Counted from the first letter of the stretch, positions 26,001-34,250 are shown. The stretch is 39,525 bases of DNA from an uncultured Mucilaginibacter sp. (GCA_903885865.1 CAISKH010000570.1:1-39525), one strand, 5' to 3'. Translations and numbers: made by a program. The notes: a model not told the origin generated them from the letters alone.

Positions 26001-26355
26001 CCTGTTGTCTAAGATAATTAATATAACCATTTATTAATTTCATGCATTCTTCGCATTGCAAATTAAATTTCTCAAAAATTTCATTGCTGATAAATTTCAT
26101 ATCTAATGCGATAATAAGATGATCAATTGTCTCGGCGGCAGAACCTCGGGCATTTATTAAGAATTTTGAAGAATCCACATAATGAAATCTTCCATGTCCT
26201 TCCGCAATATTATTACCTATTGACCTGGACGACCGAATGATTTGATCGGCTAACCGATATTTTTCTTCGGCAAGAAAGCTTTTAACCAATTCATAAATAT
26301 CGTTTCGAAAAATACGCGACTTTTTCCATGCCTCAAGTTCGGTAAATCCTTTCAT
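25987..26355 (-). CDS. Four-helix-bundle protein (S23 / 23S-rRNA-IVS family)
   Basis: This 122-residue helical protein has the family signatures FTELEAWKKSRIFRNDIYEL, YRLADQIIRSSRSIGNNIAEG, and ARGSAAETIDHLIIALDMKFI. Relatives are encoded in intervening sequences of 23S rRNA genes in spirochaetes and others, and as scattered single genes in Bacteroidota. Their molecular role is unsettled, though they form pentameric or oligomeric four-helix bundles. Here the gene interrupts the otherwise tight mreB-mreC order. It is bounded on both sides by inverted TGATTAG-type heptamer arrays, with its stop codon inside the left array, which suggests it arrived as a small cassette. Confidence 0.93.
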   Translation of the reverse strand: MKGFTELEAWKKSRIFRNDIYELVKSFLAEEKYRLADQIIRSSRSIGNNIAEGHGRFHYVDSSKFLINARGSAAETIDHLIIALDMKFISNEIFEKFNLQCEECMKLINGYINYLRQQATNL

Positions 26356-26385
26356 TAGTTAAAAATACATACTAATTACAAATTT

Positions 26386-26427
26386 CACTCACTAATCACT
26401 AATTAACCAATCACTAATCTCTAATTA
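26386..26427 (-). repeat. TGATTAG-type heptamer array, right flank (inverted)
   Basis: CTAATCACTAATT, CAATCACTAATC and TCTAATT are the reverse complement of the left array's units. The mreB stop codon (26,425-26,427) lies at its outer edge, so the cassette sits exactly between the mreB stop and the mreC start. Confidence 0.7.
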
Positions 26428-27447
26428 CTGCATAAGAAATTTAAAATTACCAATATTTTTAAGGGCCGTACCTGTTCCGCGCACTACGGCGCGCAGCGGG
26501 TCTTCAGCAACGTGAACGGGCAGTTTTGTTTTGGCTGATATGCGCCTGTCTAAACCACGCAGTAAAGCACCACCACCGGTTAAATAAATGCCGGTTTGAT
26601 AAATATCTGCCGACAACTCAGGCGGGGTTATTTCTAAAGCTTTTAATATCGCTTCTTCAATTTTTGATATTGACTTATCTAAACAATGCGCTATTTCGGT
26701 ATACGATACCATGATCTGTTTAGGTACACCAGTCATCAGGTCGCGGCCTTGCACGGCAAAATCAGCAGGCGGGTCGGGCAATTCGGGCAATGCCGCGCCA
26801 ACCTCAATTTTAATTTTTTCGGCTGTACGGTCGCCTATCATAATATTATGCTGGCGGCGAATGTACTGCACAATATCCGAATCAAAATTATCACCCGCAA
26901 CCCGTATGGATTGGTCACAAACAATACCTGATAATGCAATAACCGCTATCTCGGTAGTGCCACCGCCAATATCAATGATCATATTACCCATGGGTTCTTC
27001 CACATCAATGCCAATACCTACGGCGGCAGCCATTGGTTCATGTATAAGGTAAACTTCTTTGGCACCGGCAATTTCGGCCGAGTCGCGCACGGCGCGTTTT
27101 TCAACTTCGGTAATGCCCGACGGGATGCAGATCACCATCCGTAACGACGGAAAGAACCATCCTTTGCCCTGGTTTATCATTTTTATCATCCCGCGTATCA
27201 TGTGTTCGGCTGCGTTGAAATCGGCAATTACACCATCCTTTAAAGGCCTAACGGTACGGATGTTATCATGTGTTTTACCTTCCATTTGCATGGCCTGTTT
27301 GCCAATGGCGATAACTTTATTGGTTATACGGTCAAAAGCTACTATTGACGGTTCGTCAACAACAACTTTATCATTATGTATAATGAGGGTATTTGCGGTA
27401 CCTAAATCAATCGCGATCTCTTGCGTAAAAAAATTAAATAATCCCAT
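26425..27447 (-). CDS. mreB: Rod-shape-determining actin homologue MreB
   Basis: This 340-residue actin-like ATPase polymerises under the inner membrane and directs side-wall synthesis. Visible motifs are phosphate-1 IDLGTANT (13-20), YLIHEPMAAAVGIG, phosphate-2 IIDIGGGTTEIAV and the adenosine segment YLTGGGALLRGLD. The length is normal. It is followed by the inserted four-helix-bundle gene and then mreC. purH lies 138 bp upstream on the same strand, an arrangement common in Bacteroidota. Confidence 0.98.
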   Translation of the reverse strand: MGLFNFFTQEIAIDLGTANTLIIHNDKVVVDEPSIVAFDRITNKVIAIGKQAMQMEGKTHDNIRTVRPLKDGVIADFNAAEHMIRGMIKMINQGKGWFFPSLRMVICIPSGITEVEKRAVRDSAEIAGAKEVYLIHEPMAAAVGIGIDVEEPMGNMIIDIGGGTTEIAVIALSGIVCDQSIRVAGDNFDSDIVQYIRRQHNIMIGDRTAEKIKIEVGAALPELPDPPADFAVQGRDLMTGVPKQIMVSYTEIAHCLDKSISKIEEAILKALEITPPELSADIYQTGIYLTGGGALLRGLDRRISAKTKLPVHVAEDPLRAVVRGTGTALKNIGNFKFLMQ

Positions 27448-27524
27448 ATCTCGTTTGCTTCAAAAAATAGTTTGCAAAGTTTATAAATTTAGTTGAATAT
27501 GTTGCATTTAGTTGAATAAGTTGA

Positions 27525-27556
27525 AATAGTTTTTATCATTATGATAAATAACTATT
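27525..27556 (-). terminator. AT-rich hairpin between purH and mreB
   Basis: The arms AATAGTTTTTATCAT (27,525-27,539) and ATGATAAATAACTATT (27,541-27,556) form a nearly perfect hairpin with one bulge and a 1-nt centre, 30 bp after the purH stop. No strong T-run follows, so it may be a weak terminator or a processing site. Direct AGTTGAATA repeats (about 27,490-27,520) lie beside it. Confidence 0.4.
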
Positions 27557-27585
27557 AAGCACTCACAATTTAGCTACTCACCAAC

Positions 27586-29112
27586 TCAATGTTTAAAGTG
27601 ACGAACACCAGTAATAACCATTGAAATGTTTTTTTTATTGCACATTTCAACAGAATGTTTGTCGTTTATTGAACCGCCGGGTTGCAATACAGCCGATATA
27701 CCCGCTTCTGCAGCCAGCTCAACACAATCAGGAAACGGGAAGAAGGCATCGGAGGCCATTACGGCTCCTTCCAGGTCGAACCCAAAGCTTTTGGCCTTTA
27801 TAACCGCCTGTTTCAAAGAATCAACCCTTGATGTTTGCCCCACGCCGCTTGCCATTAATTGTTGGTTTTTTGCAAAAACAATGGTATTCGATTTAGTATG
27901 CTTTACTACTTTGTTAGCAAAGTGCAGGTCTTTTAACTCTTGTGCTGTTGGGGTTCGGTTGGTAACAGCGGTCATGTGTTCAGGGCCCTCTATAACCGAA
28001 TCCTTATCCTGCTCAATAACGCCATTTAACAAGGTTTTAAATTGTTTTGATGGTAATTCAACCGGCTGGCGTACCAGGATAATGCGGTTCTTTTTCTCCT
28101 GTAATATTTGTACAGCCTCATCGGTATAAGCTGGCGCTATTAATACTTCATAAAATATTTTGCTGACCTCAGTCGCGGTTTCGACGTTTATTTCATCATT
28201 GGCGATGATTACCCCCCCGAAGGCTGATACTGGATCGCAGGCCAAAGCATCTATCCATGCTTCTTTAATAAAGGAACGGCTGGCAATACCGCAGGCGTTG
28301 GTATGTTTTAATATAGCTACCGTAGGCTCCGTAAACTCATCTATCAAAGCAACCGCAGCGTCAACATCTACCAAATTGTTGTATGACAATTCCTTGCCAT
28401 GCAGTTTAGTAAATATCGCATCCAAATCGCCGTAAAAAACGCCCTTTTGATGAGGATTTTCTCCGTAACGTAAGGTTTGGCTGGTTTGTATATTCTGTTT
28501 AAATACAGGTAGCGCGTCCTGCTGGTTAAAGTACTGGAATATCGCGGTATCGTAGCCTGAAGTGATGTTAAAGGCTTTATGGGCAAACCTGCTGCGTTGG
28601 TCAATAGTAGTTTCGCCATTTTGCGTTTTCAATATTTCATCCAGTTCGGCATAATCATTTTTTGATGCAACGATAACCACATCTTTAAAATTCTTTGCCG
28701 CCGCGCGGATCAGGGAAATGCCCCCAATATCTATCTTCTCGATCACATCATCATGTCCGGCGCCCGATTTTACAGTTTCTTCAAATGGATATAGGTCAAC
28801 AATAACCAGGTCAATTTCAGGTATTTCATATTGGGCCAGTTGCTGTTGGTCGCCTTCAAAATTTCTGCGCGCCAGTATACCTCCAAACACTTTTGGGTGC
28901 AGGGTTTTAACACGCCCGCCTAAGATAGACGGATAGGAGGTAAGGTCCTCAACTGCTATAACGTTAACGCCGAGGCTGCGTATAAAAGTTTCGGTACCAC
29001 CGGTAGAGTATAGCTTAACCCCCAAACGGTTTAATTCATGAATAATAGGCTCCAGGTTATCTTTGTAATAAACTGAAATAAGGGCATTTTTTATGATAAC
29101 AGGTTGACTCAT
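27586..29112 (-). CDS. purH: Bifunctional AICAR transformylase / IMP cyclohydrolase PurH
   Basis: This 508-residue enzyme catalyses the last two steps of IMP synthesis in the cytoplasm. The N-terminal MGS-type cyclohydrolase domain has YSTGGT and GGRVKTLHP (65-73). The C-terminal transformylase has RYGENPHQ (215-222), the catalytic Lys269-His270 in LKHTNACG, and DAFFPFPDCVE near the end. The length is normal. A TACCTTTG box on the minus strand (29,135-29,142) lies 23 bp upstream of the start. purN is 1.4 kb upstream on the same strand. Confidence 0.98.
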   Translation of the reverse strand: MSQPVIIKNALISVYYKDNLEPIIHELNRLGVKLYSTGGTETFIRSLGVNVIAVEDLTSYPSILGGRVKTLHPKVFGGILARRNFEGDQQQLAQYEIPEIDLVIVDLYPFEETVKSGAGHDDVIEKIDIGGISLIRAAAKNFKDVVIVASKNDYAELDEILKTQNGETTIDQRSRFAHKAFNITSGYDTAIFQYFNQQDALPVFKQNIQTSQTLRYGENPHQKGVFYGDLDAIFTKLHGKELSYNNLVDVDAAVALIDEFTEPTVAILKHTNACGIASRSFIKEAWIDALACDPVSAFGGVIIANDEINVETATEVSKIFYEVLIAPAYTDEAVQILQEKKNRIILVRQPVELPSKQFKTLLNGVIEQDKDSVIEGPEHMTAVTNRTPTAQELKDLHFANKVVKHTKSNTIVFAKNQQLMASGVGQTSRVDSLKQAVIKAKSFGFDLEGAVMASDAFFPFPDCVELAAEAGISAVLQPGGSINDKHSVEMCNKKNISMVITGVRHFKH

Positions 29113-29134
29113 TTAAAGAAAAAAATTTGAGTCG

Positions 29135-29142
29135 CAAAGGTA
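29135..29142 (-). promoter_or_regulatory. Candidate purH promoter -7 box
   Basis: The minus strand reads TACCTTTG, matching TAnnTTTG, 23 bp upstream of the purH ATG. The upstream -33 region falls inside a heptamer-repeat array (29,141-29,179) and shows no TTTG, so the repeat may have displaced or modified the promoter. Confidence 0.45.
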
Positions 29143-29179
29143 GTGATTAGTGATTAGAGATTAGAGGTAAGAGGTTAGT
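29141..29179 (+). repeat. Third TGATTAG-type heptamer array, upstream of purH
   Basis: TAGTGATTAG, TGATTAGAG and ATTAGAGG match the arrays flanking the four-helix-bundle gene. Here there is no such gene, only a repeat beside the purH promoter. Confidence 0.6.
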
Positions 29180-29258
29180 TTTTTTGTGGAAAATATTGGG
29201 GTCTGTCCAGGTAGCTGTGGAATTTATTATTTAAAAAAATAAAACTCTAATCTTCAAG

Positions 29259-30482
29259 CTACGCCTCTATAAATTCCAAATCGGTACCATAAGTTTCTTC
29301 AATAAACCAGGCCGCGGTAATACCTGTTGCAAATATTATTAGCCCTGTTACCCAGCCGCCTGTAACGTAATCATGAAAAATATACCTGGTAAATTTAAAT
29401 AACAGTATCATCAACGGCAAAGTGCCCCTAACCATATTAGGGATGCTTATACCTGCCGATGCACGTAAATTGGTGCCAAATTGTTCAACGCTCATTGTAA
29501 TGTACACTACGCTTAACCCGGCGCCGAAGCCCAGGCCCGCGCAAATAAAGTAGAACCAGGCCGGACCATTACCGTGCTGCAAAAAATAAAACACTGTAAA
29601 TAACATGGCGATGCCATAAAAAATGAACAATGTTTTTTTGCGGCTTTGCAAACGGTGGCTCAACCAGCCCACACTAAAATCGCCGGCTGCAATGGCCAAA
29701 TACAAATACATGATGGCAGTGCCTGGTTCAACGCCATTTACGCCCATCACCTTAGCAAACTGATCAGAAAAAGTAACCAGAATACCAATAATATACCACA
29801 CAGGTAAGCCTATCAATATACATTGCATATATTTTGCAAAGCGCCTGCGGTTGTTAAAAAACATCAGGAAGTTCCCTTTGCTAATAGTCGTATGCCGCAC
29901 CTGTTTAAATAAGTTGCTCTCCTTAACCTGCACACGCAGTAATAACAGCAAAATACCAAGCGCACCGCCTATATAATAACACGTGCGCCAGTGGACCATT
30001 TTACTGATAACCGATGCAGCAACCACACCAAATAAGCCAAAACCTGCAATTAAACCCGCCGCCATGCTGCGTTTTTCTTTTGGTAGCAATTCGCTTACTA
30101 ATGTTATGCCTGCGCCAAGTTCGCCGGAAAGGCCCACACCGGCAATAAACCTTAACAATATATATTGGTTTAATGTGCCAACCATGCCATTTAAAATATT
30201 GGCAATAGAATAGAGGAGTATGGAGCCAAACAAAACCTTAAGCCGTCCATTTTTATCACCCAGTATTCCGAATATGATACCGCCTATTACCATCCCGATC
30301 ATTTGTATGCTGATGAGCAATTCGCCTTTAGATAATACTTCGGCAGGGTTTAAACCGAGTGAGGCCAGGCTGGGTTTGCGTATGATGGCAAACAGGAGCA
30401 GATCGTAGGTATCAACAAAAAAGCCAAGTGCGCTAACTATTACGGCGAGTTGGAAGATGCTTGTTGAGGGTTTGGTGGTCAT
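29259..30482 (-). CDS. MFS transporter, metabolite:H+ symporter-like
   Basis: I chose the ATG at 30,482 (MTTKPSTSIFQL) over an in-frame TTG at 30,512, giving 407 residues with about 12 membrane segments. Visible MFS landmarks are FFVDTYDLLLFAI in helix 1, GDKNGRLKVL in the loop 2-3 signature, and RFIAGVGLSGELGAGITLVSE in helices 4-5, where a Gly-rich RxxxGxGxxGE motif is typical of metabolite/H+ and sugar-acid symporters. The transported compound cannot be read from the sequence. It sits between purH and purN but has its own flanking spacers. Confidence 0.85.
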   Translation of the reverse strand: MTTKPSTSIFQLAVIVSALGFFVDTYDLLLFAIIRKPSLASLGLNPAEVLSKGELLISIQMIGMVIGGIIFGILGDKNGRLKVLFGSILLYSIANILNGMVGTLNQYILLRFIAGVGLSGELGAGITLVSELLPKEKRSMAAGLIAGFGLFGVVAASVISKMVHWRTCYYIGGALGILLLLLRVQVKESNLFKQVRHTTISKGNFLMFFNNRRRFAKYMQCILIGLPVWYIIGILVTFSDQFAKVMGVNGVEPGTAIMYLYLAIAAGDFSVGWLSHRLQSRKKTLFIFYGIAMLFTVFYFLQHGNGPAWFYFICAGLGFGAGLSVVYITMSVEQFGTNLRASAGISIPNMVRGTLPLMILLFKFTRYIFHDYVTGGWVTGLIIFATGITAAWFIEETYGTDLEFIEA

Positions 30483-30561
30483 GGGTAAAGATTGGTTTTT
30501 TTGCTGTTGCAAAGACTATTAATCAAAAGACGAAAATACACCTAATCTTCAATCTTTAAAC

Positions 30562-31140
30562 CTAACTTTTCATTTTCTTAAGCAGGCTCTCAATAACCTT
30601 CGGGAAATGCTGATGCTCTAATTGCTGCCCTTTAAATTTTACCATTTCGAGGTTATCGCCGGGTTCGATCCTGAATTTTGATTGATGGATGATCTCGCCC
30701 TCATCAAATTGTTCGTTTACAAAGTGAATTGTAATGCCCGATTCTTCCTCATTTGCCGCCATTACGGCTTTATGTACATGGTCGCCATACATGCCCTGTC
30801 CGCCATATTTAGGTAGCAGCGCGGGGTGAAGGTTGATAATCTTGTTAGGAAAACTTTTTAACAGTGAGGGTGGTATGAGCCATAAAAAACCGGCCAGGAC
30901 AATCAAATCAACCTGCAGGGTTTTTAGGATCCTTATCACATCATCTGTTTCATAAAATTCATAACGGGTAAAAATATGCGATGGTATTTCAAAATTATCG
31001 GCCCGCTGCAATACATAGGCCTGTGGATTGTTGGTGAGTATCAATACTACTTCGGCTTCTGTGTTGCGTTTAAAATGCTCCATTATTTTTTGAGCATTCG
31101 ATCCTGATCCTGAAGCAAAAATGGCAATTCGTTTTTTCAA
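30562..31140 (-). CDS. purN: Phosphoribosylglycinamide formyltransferase PurN
   Basis: This 192-residue GAR transformylase transfers a formyl group from 10-formyl-THF in purine synthesis. It begins MKKRIAIFASGSGSNAQKIM with the phosphate-binding loop at 8-14. It has LAGFLWLIPPSLL, the catalytic Asn/His in INLHPALLPKYGG, and the conserved Asp region QFDEGEII. The length is normal. It lies upstream of the MFS gene on the same strand, within the purine-related neighbourhood. Confidence 0.97.
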   Translation of the reverse strand: MKKRIAIFASGSGSNAQKIMEHFKRNTEAEVVLILTNNPQAYVLQRADNFEIPSHIFTRYEFYETDDVIRILKTLQVDLIVLAGFLWLIPPSLLKSFPNKIINLHPALLPKYGGQGMYGDHVHKAVMAANEEESGITIHFVNEQFDEGEIIHQSKFRIEPGDNLEMVKFKGQQLEHQHFPKVIESLLKKMKS

Positions 31141-31195
31141 AACGGCGAATGTATTTTATGATGACCCAAATATAAACGTTTACTTATTTTAATCA

Positions 31196-31699
31196 CTATT
31201 TAATAGATGAGTTTTGGCGAATAAAACCATAACGTGTAACCTTTCGCTTTGTTGACGAGGTATAATTTTGTAAATCGCCGGTTAGCAATACCAATGAGTA
31301 TTGGCCTATATTATAGATTTGCGCCGTTGCAAATGGTTTTGAACTACCTGCGGCAGTAGTGTCTTTACAAACTATATCAGAATTTAAATACAACTGATCG
31401 GAAGACAACGACCAATGGCCGCTGGCAGTAGGCTGGTGCCTGCAATCGAAATTGGTATAGGTGCAGGTATTATCTGCATTAAAGGTAAATAGCTGGGTAG
31501 TATCACATTTGGTATTTAACGTATCAGCAAATTTTACAGTATCGCCCACAAACACGGTTTCATTTATTGAAGCCAGCTGCCAGGTACCATTGGCGAATAG
31601 CGCCTGTATAGACGTTTGCTTATCCTTTTTACAGGAATTGCTCAGCAGGTTGAGCAATAGCAAACCCGATACAAATAATAATGGTATTTTATTTTTCAT
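31196..31699 (-). CDS. Lipocalin-like putative lipoprotein
   Basis: This 167-residue protein starts at the ATG 31,699 (MKNKIPLLF); an in-frame TTG at 31,717 adds six residues and is less likely. The hydrophobic leader ends LLSNSCKKDK, with Cys23 as the probable lipidated residue. The -3 residue is Ser, a loose lipobox of the kind common in Bacteroidota. The body has GTWQLASI, FTFNADNTCTYTN and SGHWSLSSDQLYL, the order of a Bacteroidota lipocalin-like (DUF4923/lipocalin_4-type) beta barrel. It is probably attached to the outer membrane; the ligand is unknown. It stands alone. Confidence 0.75.
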   Translation of the reverse strand: MKNKIPLLFVSGLLLLNLLSNSCKKDKQTSIQALFANGTWQLASINETVFVGDTVKFADTLNTKCDTTQLFTFNADNTCTYTNFDCRHQPTASGHWSLSSDQLYLNSDIVCKDTTAAGSSKPFATAQIYNIGQYSLVLLTGDLQNYTSSTKRKVTRYGFIRQNSSIK

Positions 31700-31807
31700 T
31701 AAAAACAGGTGGTACAAAAATAAAAATTCGCGGCTATTGAAAGGTAACCAACGGCAATTATAACTGTTTTAAATCACTATTATTTTAGCGGGTAATTTTT
31801 AAGCTAT

Positions 31808-31815
31808 TATATTTG
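31808..31815 (+). promoter_or_regulatory. Candidate -7 box almost touching a start codon
   Basis: TATATTTG matches TAnnTTTG and ends 4 nt before the ATG at 31,820. If used, the transcript would start at or within a few bases of the start codon (leaderless). No convincing -33 box was found. Confidence 0.4.
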
Positions 31816-31819
31816 CCTT

Positions 31820-32809
31820 ATGCGTGTACCATTTGAACAACTTAAAGCCGAATTTAAACGAGTATTGATTGGCCTTAACTTCCCTGATGAAAAAGCCGGA
31901 CTATGTGCCCAGGTTTTTGCCGAAAATAGCCGCGACGGCGTTTATACACATGGGCTGAACCGGTTCCCTACTTTTGTAAGTTATATAAAGGAAGGGGTGA
32001 TAGACGCCAATGCAGTGCCAACTAAAGTAAACTCCTTTGGCGCCCTTGAGCAATGGGATGGCAATTTAGGGCCCGGAATGTTGAACGCCGGCTTTTGTAT
32101 GGACCGGGCCATTGCTCTCGCAAAAGAATATGGCATAGGCTGCGTTGCCATTAAGAACACCAATCACTGGATGCGCGGCGGCACCTATGGCTGGCAGGCT
32201 GCGGAGGCGGGCTATATCAGCATAAGTTTTACCAACGCGTTGGCAATAGTAGTGCCCTGGGGCGGGACGACTGCTACACTGGCTAATAACCCTATGGTGA
32301 TTGCTGTTCCGCGAAAGGAAGGGCATATTGTGCTTGATATGGCTATTTCGCAATATTCGTATGGCAAGGTGCTGCAATACAAGAGTTATAACGAACAATT
32401 GCCGGTGCCCGGCGGGTATGACAGTGACGGTAATATAACCCACGACCCGGTAGCTATTGCAGCATCAAAAAGACTGCTCCCCATTGGTTTTTGGAAAGGC
32501 TCAGGATTAACGATGATGATCGATCTGTTGGTTACTGTATTGAGCCAGGGGCGGTCGGTGAAACAGATAAGCGAGCGTAACACAGAGTCGGGTGCGTCGC
32601 AGGTATTCATCGCTATAAAGCCGCAGGATACCCAACAAACTCACGGTCTGATAGAAGAAATATTAAACTACACCAAGAGCAGCCCACCGGTAAACCCGGA
32701 TAAACCCGTAGTATACCCCGGTGAAAATACGCTGAAAACGAGGAATAAAAATTTAAACGAAGGGGTTTTGGTGGATGAGAAAATCTGGGATGAAGTGAAG
32801 AGACTTTAA
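31820..32809 (+). CDS. 2,3-diketo-L-gulonate reductase-like (Ldh2/YiaK family)
   Basis: This 329-residue NAD(P)-dependent oxidoreductase belongs to the malate/L-lactate/sulfolactate dehydrogenase superfamily, closest in style to YiaK/DlgD. Visible blocks are ENSRDGVYTHGLNRFPTFV, KNTNHWMRGGTYGWQAAE with the catalytic His, LANNPMVIAVPR, LDMAISQYSYGKV and FWKGSGLTMMIDLL. YiaK reduces 2,3-diketo-L-gulonate to 3-keto-L-gulonate in ascorbate/uronate breakdown. No other pathway gene is adjacent, so the exact substrate is an inference. The length is normal. A -7 box lies only 4 nt upstream of the start. Confidence 0.88.
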   Translation: MRVPFEQLKAEFKRVLIGLNFPDEKAGLCAQVFAENSRDGVYTHGLNRFPTFVSYIKEGVIDANAVPTKVNSFGALEQWDGNLGPGMLNAGFCMDRAIALAKEYGIGCVAIKNTNHWMRGGTYGWQAAEAGYISISFTNALAIVVPWGGTTATLANNPMVIAVPRKEGHIVLDMAISQYSYGKVLQYKSYNEQLPVPGGYDSDGNITHDPVAIAASKRLLPIGFWKGSGLTMMIDLLVTVLSQGRSVKQISERNTESGASQVFIAIKPQDTQQTHGLIEEILNYTKSSPPVNPDKPVVYPGENTLKTRNKNLNEGVLVDEKIWDEVKRL

Positions 32810-32878
32810 ACTACCTGGTCCACCTGGTCCAGGTTATGGCCTGTAAATATAAAGGCTTCCAAAGTCTGGTATTAATAT

Positions 32879-32886
32879 TATATTTG
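32879..32886 (+). promoter_or_regulatory. Candidate -7 box for mntA/hepT
   Basis: TATATTTG matches TAnnTTTG and ends 7 nt before the mntA ATG at 32,894, which again implies a leaderless or near-leaderless message. The spacer upstream (32,814-32,835) holds the direct repeat ACCTGGTCC twice, ending in CCAGGT. Confidence 0.4.
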
Positions 32887-32893
32887 TATTATA

Positions 32894-33187
32894 ATGCAGC
32901 TATCAGTTAATGACATACAAATAGTAAAGGATTATTTTTCGGAGCAACCGGTGATAAAGGCCTATTTATTTGGCTCATTTTCCCGGAGTGAAGCTGATGA
33001 TAATAGTGATGTGGATATATTAGTCGACCTGGATTATTCAAAACATATCGGGCTTGGATTTGTGACTATGCAATCAGAACTTCAGCAAAAGCTGCATAAA
33101 AAAATAGACCTTATCTCATCTAAAGCCGTTTCAAAATATATAAAGCCTTTTATCGAAAAAGACAAAGTTTTGATTTATGAAAGGTAA
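32894..33187 (+). CDS. mntA: MntA-like minimal nucleotidyltransferase antitoxin
   Basis: This 97-residue MNT-domain protein has the motif GSFSRSEADDNSDVDILVD, that is Gly27-Ser28 followed by ten residues and Asp39-x-Asp41, the metal and ATP-binding signature. In type VII toxin-antitoxin systems this protein adenylylates a tyrosine of the HEPN toxin and neutralises it. It overlaps hepT by 11 bp, the usual tight coupling of such pairs. The length is typical. Which gene is the toxin is taken from family knowledge. Confidence 0.88.
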   Translation: MQLSVNDIQIVKDYFSEQPVIKAYLFGSFSRSEADDNSDVDILVDLDYSKHIGLGFVTMQSELQQKLHKKIDLISSKAVSKYIKPFIEKDKVLIYER

Positions 33188-33521
33188 AATTGGCGACCGG
33201 CAGCGGTTACTTCATATCTTAGAAGCGATCAACGAAATTCAGCTTTATACCTCAAAAACAGATTTAAAATCTTTTCTTAAAAACTCGATGATGCGATTTG
33301 CCTGCGTCAAACAAATTGAAATAATTGGCGAGGCAGCGAATACAATAACTCCCGAAACAAGGGCCATTTTTACTGATTTGGAATGGAAGCAGATAATAGG
33401 TATGCGCCACATTCTCGTTCATGAATATTTTGGTGTAGATTTCGATCTCGTTTGGCAAGTTATTATTGATGATCTTCCCAACTTGAAAGAGAAAACCCTT
33501 AAAGCAATCGATACATTATAA
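33177..33521 (+). CDS. hepT: HepT-like HEPN ribonuclease toxin
   Basis: This 114-residue HEPN-domain protein carries the motif RHILVHEY: Arg77, His82 and Tyr84 in RX4HXY. The Arg/His pair is the RNase active site and the Tyr is the known adenylylation target in type VII systems. LHILEAINEIQLYT and QIEIIGEAANTI are also typical. It follows mntA with an 11-bp overlap. It probably acts on RNA or tRNA in the cytoplasm when not modified. The pair is isolated between metabolic genes, consistent with a mobile or defence-type module. Confidence 0.9.
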   Translation: MKGKIGDRQRLLHILEAINEIQLYTSKTDLKSFLKNSMMRFACVKQIEIIGEAANTITPETRAIFTDLEWKQIIGMRHILVHEYFGVDFDLVWQVIIDDLPNLKEKTLKAIDTL

Positions 33522-33527
33522 TTCGTA

Positions 33528-34250
33528 TTATCCCATCATCCCCTCAAACTTTTCCCAAAAACCATCCTTCGGCACGGGCGCAATAATTAGTATCGGTTCT
33601 TTTTTTATAGGATGAATGAATTGCAGTTTCCGGGCATGCAGGCAAATGCTTTTGCGCAGGCTGCCGCGCGGGTAGCCGTATTTGTTATCGCCCACTATGG
33701 GGCAGCCCAGGGTTGAAAGCTGTACCCGTATCTGGTGCGGGCGGCCGGTTATGGGGTCAACCTCAATTAAATAATAGCCTTCAAGTTCGCCAACCAGTTT
33801 ATAGTGCAGTTCGGCCCGTGAACTACCCGGTACTTCGTGGTCGTGTGCTTTAGTTACGTTTTTCTGCGGGTTTTTTATCAGCCAGTGAACCAATGTGCCT
33901 GATTCAGGAACCGGTTTTTTGCGCACAACTGCATAATAGGTTTTATGCATTTCGCGTGCCTTGAACATTTTGTTTATCCGCTCAAGCGCCTTGCTGGTTT
34001 TGGCAAACAGGATAACGCCGCTCACGGGCCTGTCCAGCCGGTGTACCACGCCCAAAAAAGCGCCGTTAGGCTTATTGTATTTTTGCGCTATATATTTCTT
34101 TACTTTATCATCCAGCGATTCATCACCCGTATCATCTACCTGCACAATATCGCCGGCGCGTTTATTTACAGCTATAAGGTGGTTATCCTCATAAAGAATA
34201 TCCTTATCGGTAATATCGTAATTGGTATAGTGAAATTCGGGTCGGGCCAT
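33528..34250 (-). CDS. RluA-family pseudouridine synthase
   Basis: This 240-residue enzyme of the RluA/RluC/RluD family converts uridine to pseudouridine in rRNA or tRNA. It has the catalytic motif VVHRLDRPVSG with Asp73 as nucleophile, KTYYAVVRKKP, ITGRPHQIRVQLS and a final LHARKLQFIHP. There is no clear S4 domain before the catalytic part, which is short for RluC/D but normal for the single-domain type. The target site cannot be assigned. It ends 7 bp after the convergent hepT stop. Confidence 0.93.
   Translation of the reverse strand: MARPEFHYTNYDITDKDILYEDNHLIAVNKRAGDIVQVDDTGDESLDDKVKKYIAQKYNKPNGAFLGVVHRLDRPVSGVILFAKTSKALERINKMFKAREMHKTYYAVVRKKPVPESGTLVHWLIKNPQKNVTKAHDHEVPGSSRAELHYKLVGELEGYYLIEVDPITGRPHQIRVQLSTLGCPIVGDNKYGYPRGSLRKSICLHARKLQFIHPIKKEPILIIAPVPKDGFWEKFEGMMG

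Noticed and set aside
25965..26427. Heptamer arrays as a CRISPR or as transposon ends
   Set aside because: Units are 7 bp, degenerate and without spacers, so not CRISPR; no transposase or target-site duplication was identified, so no insertion-sequence call is made.
27059..27496. Rightward 145-codon frame opposite mreB
   Set aside because: Mirror of highly conserved mreB codons; no family resemblance and no start signal.
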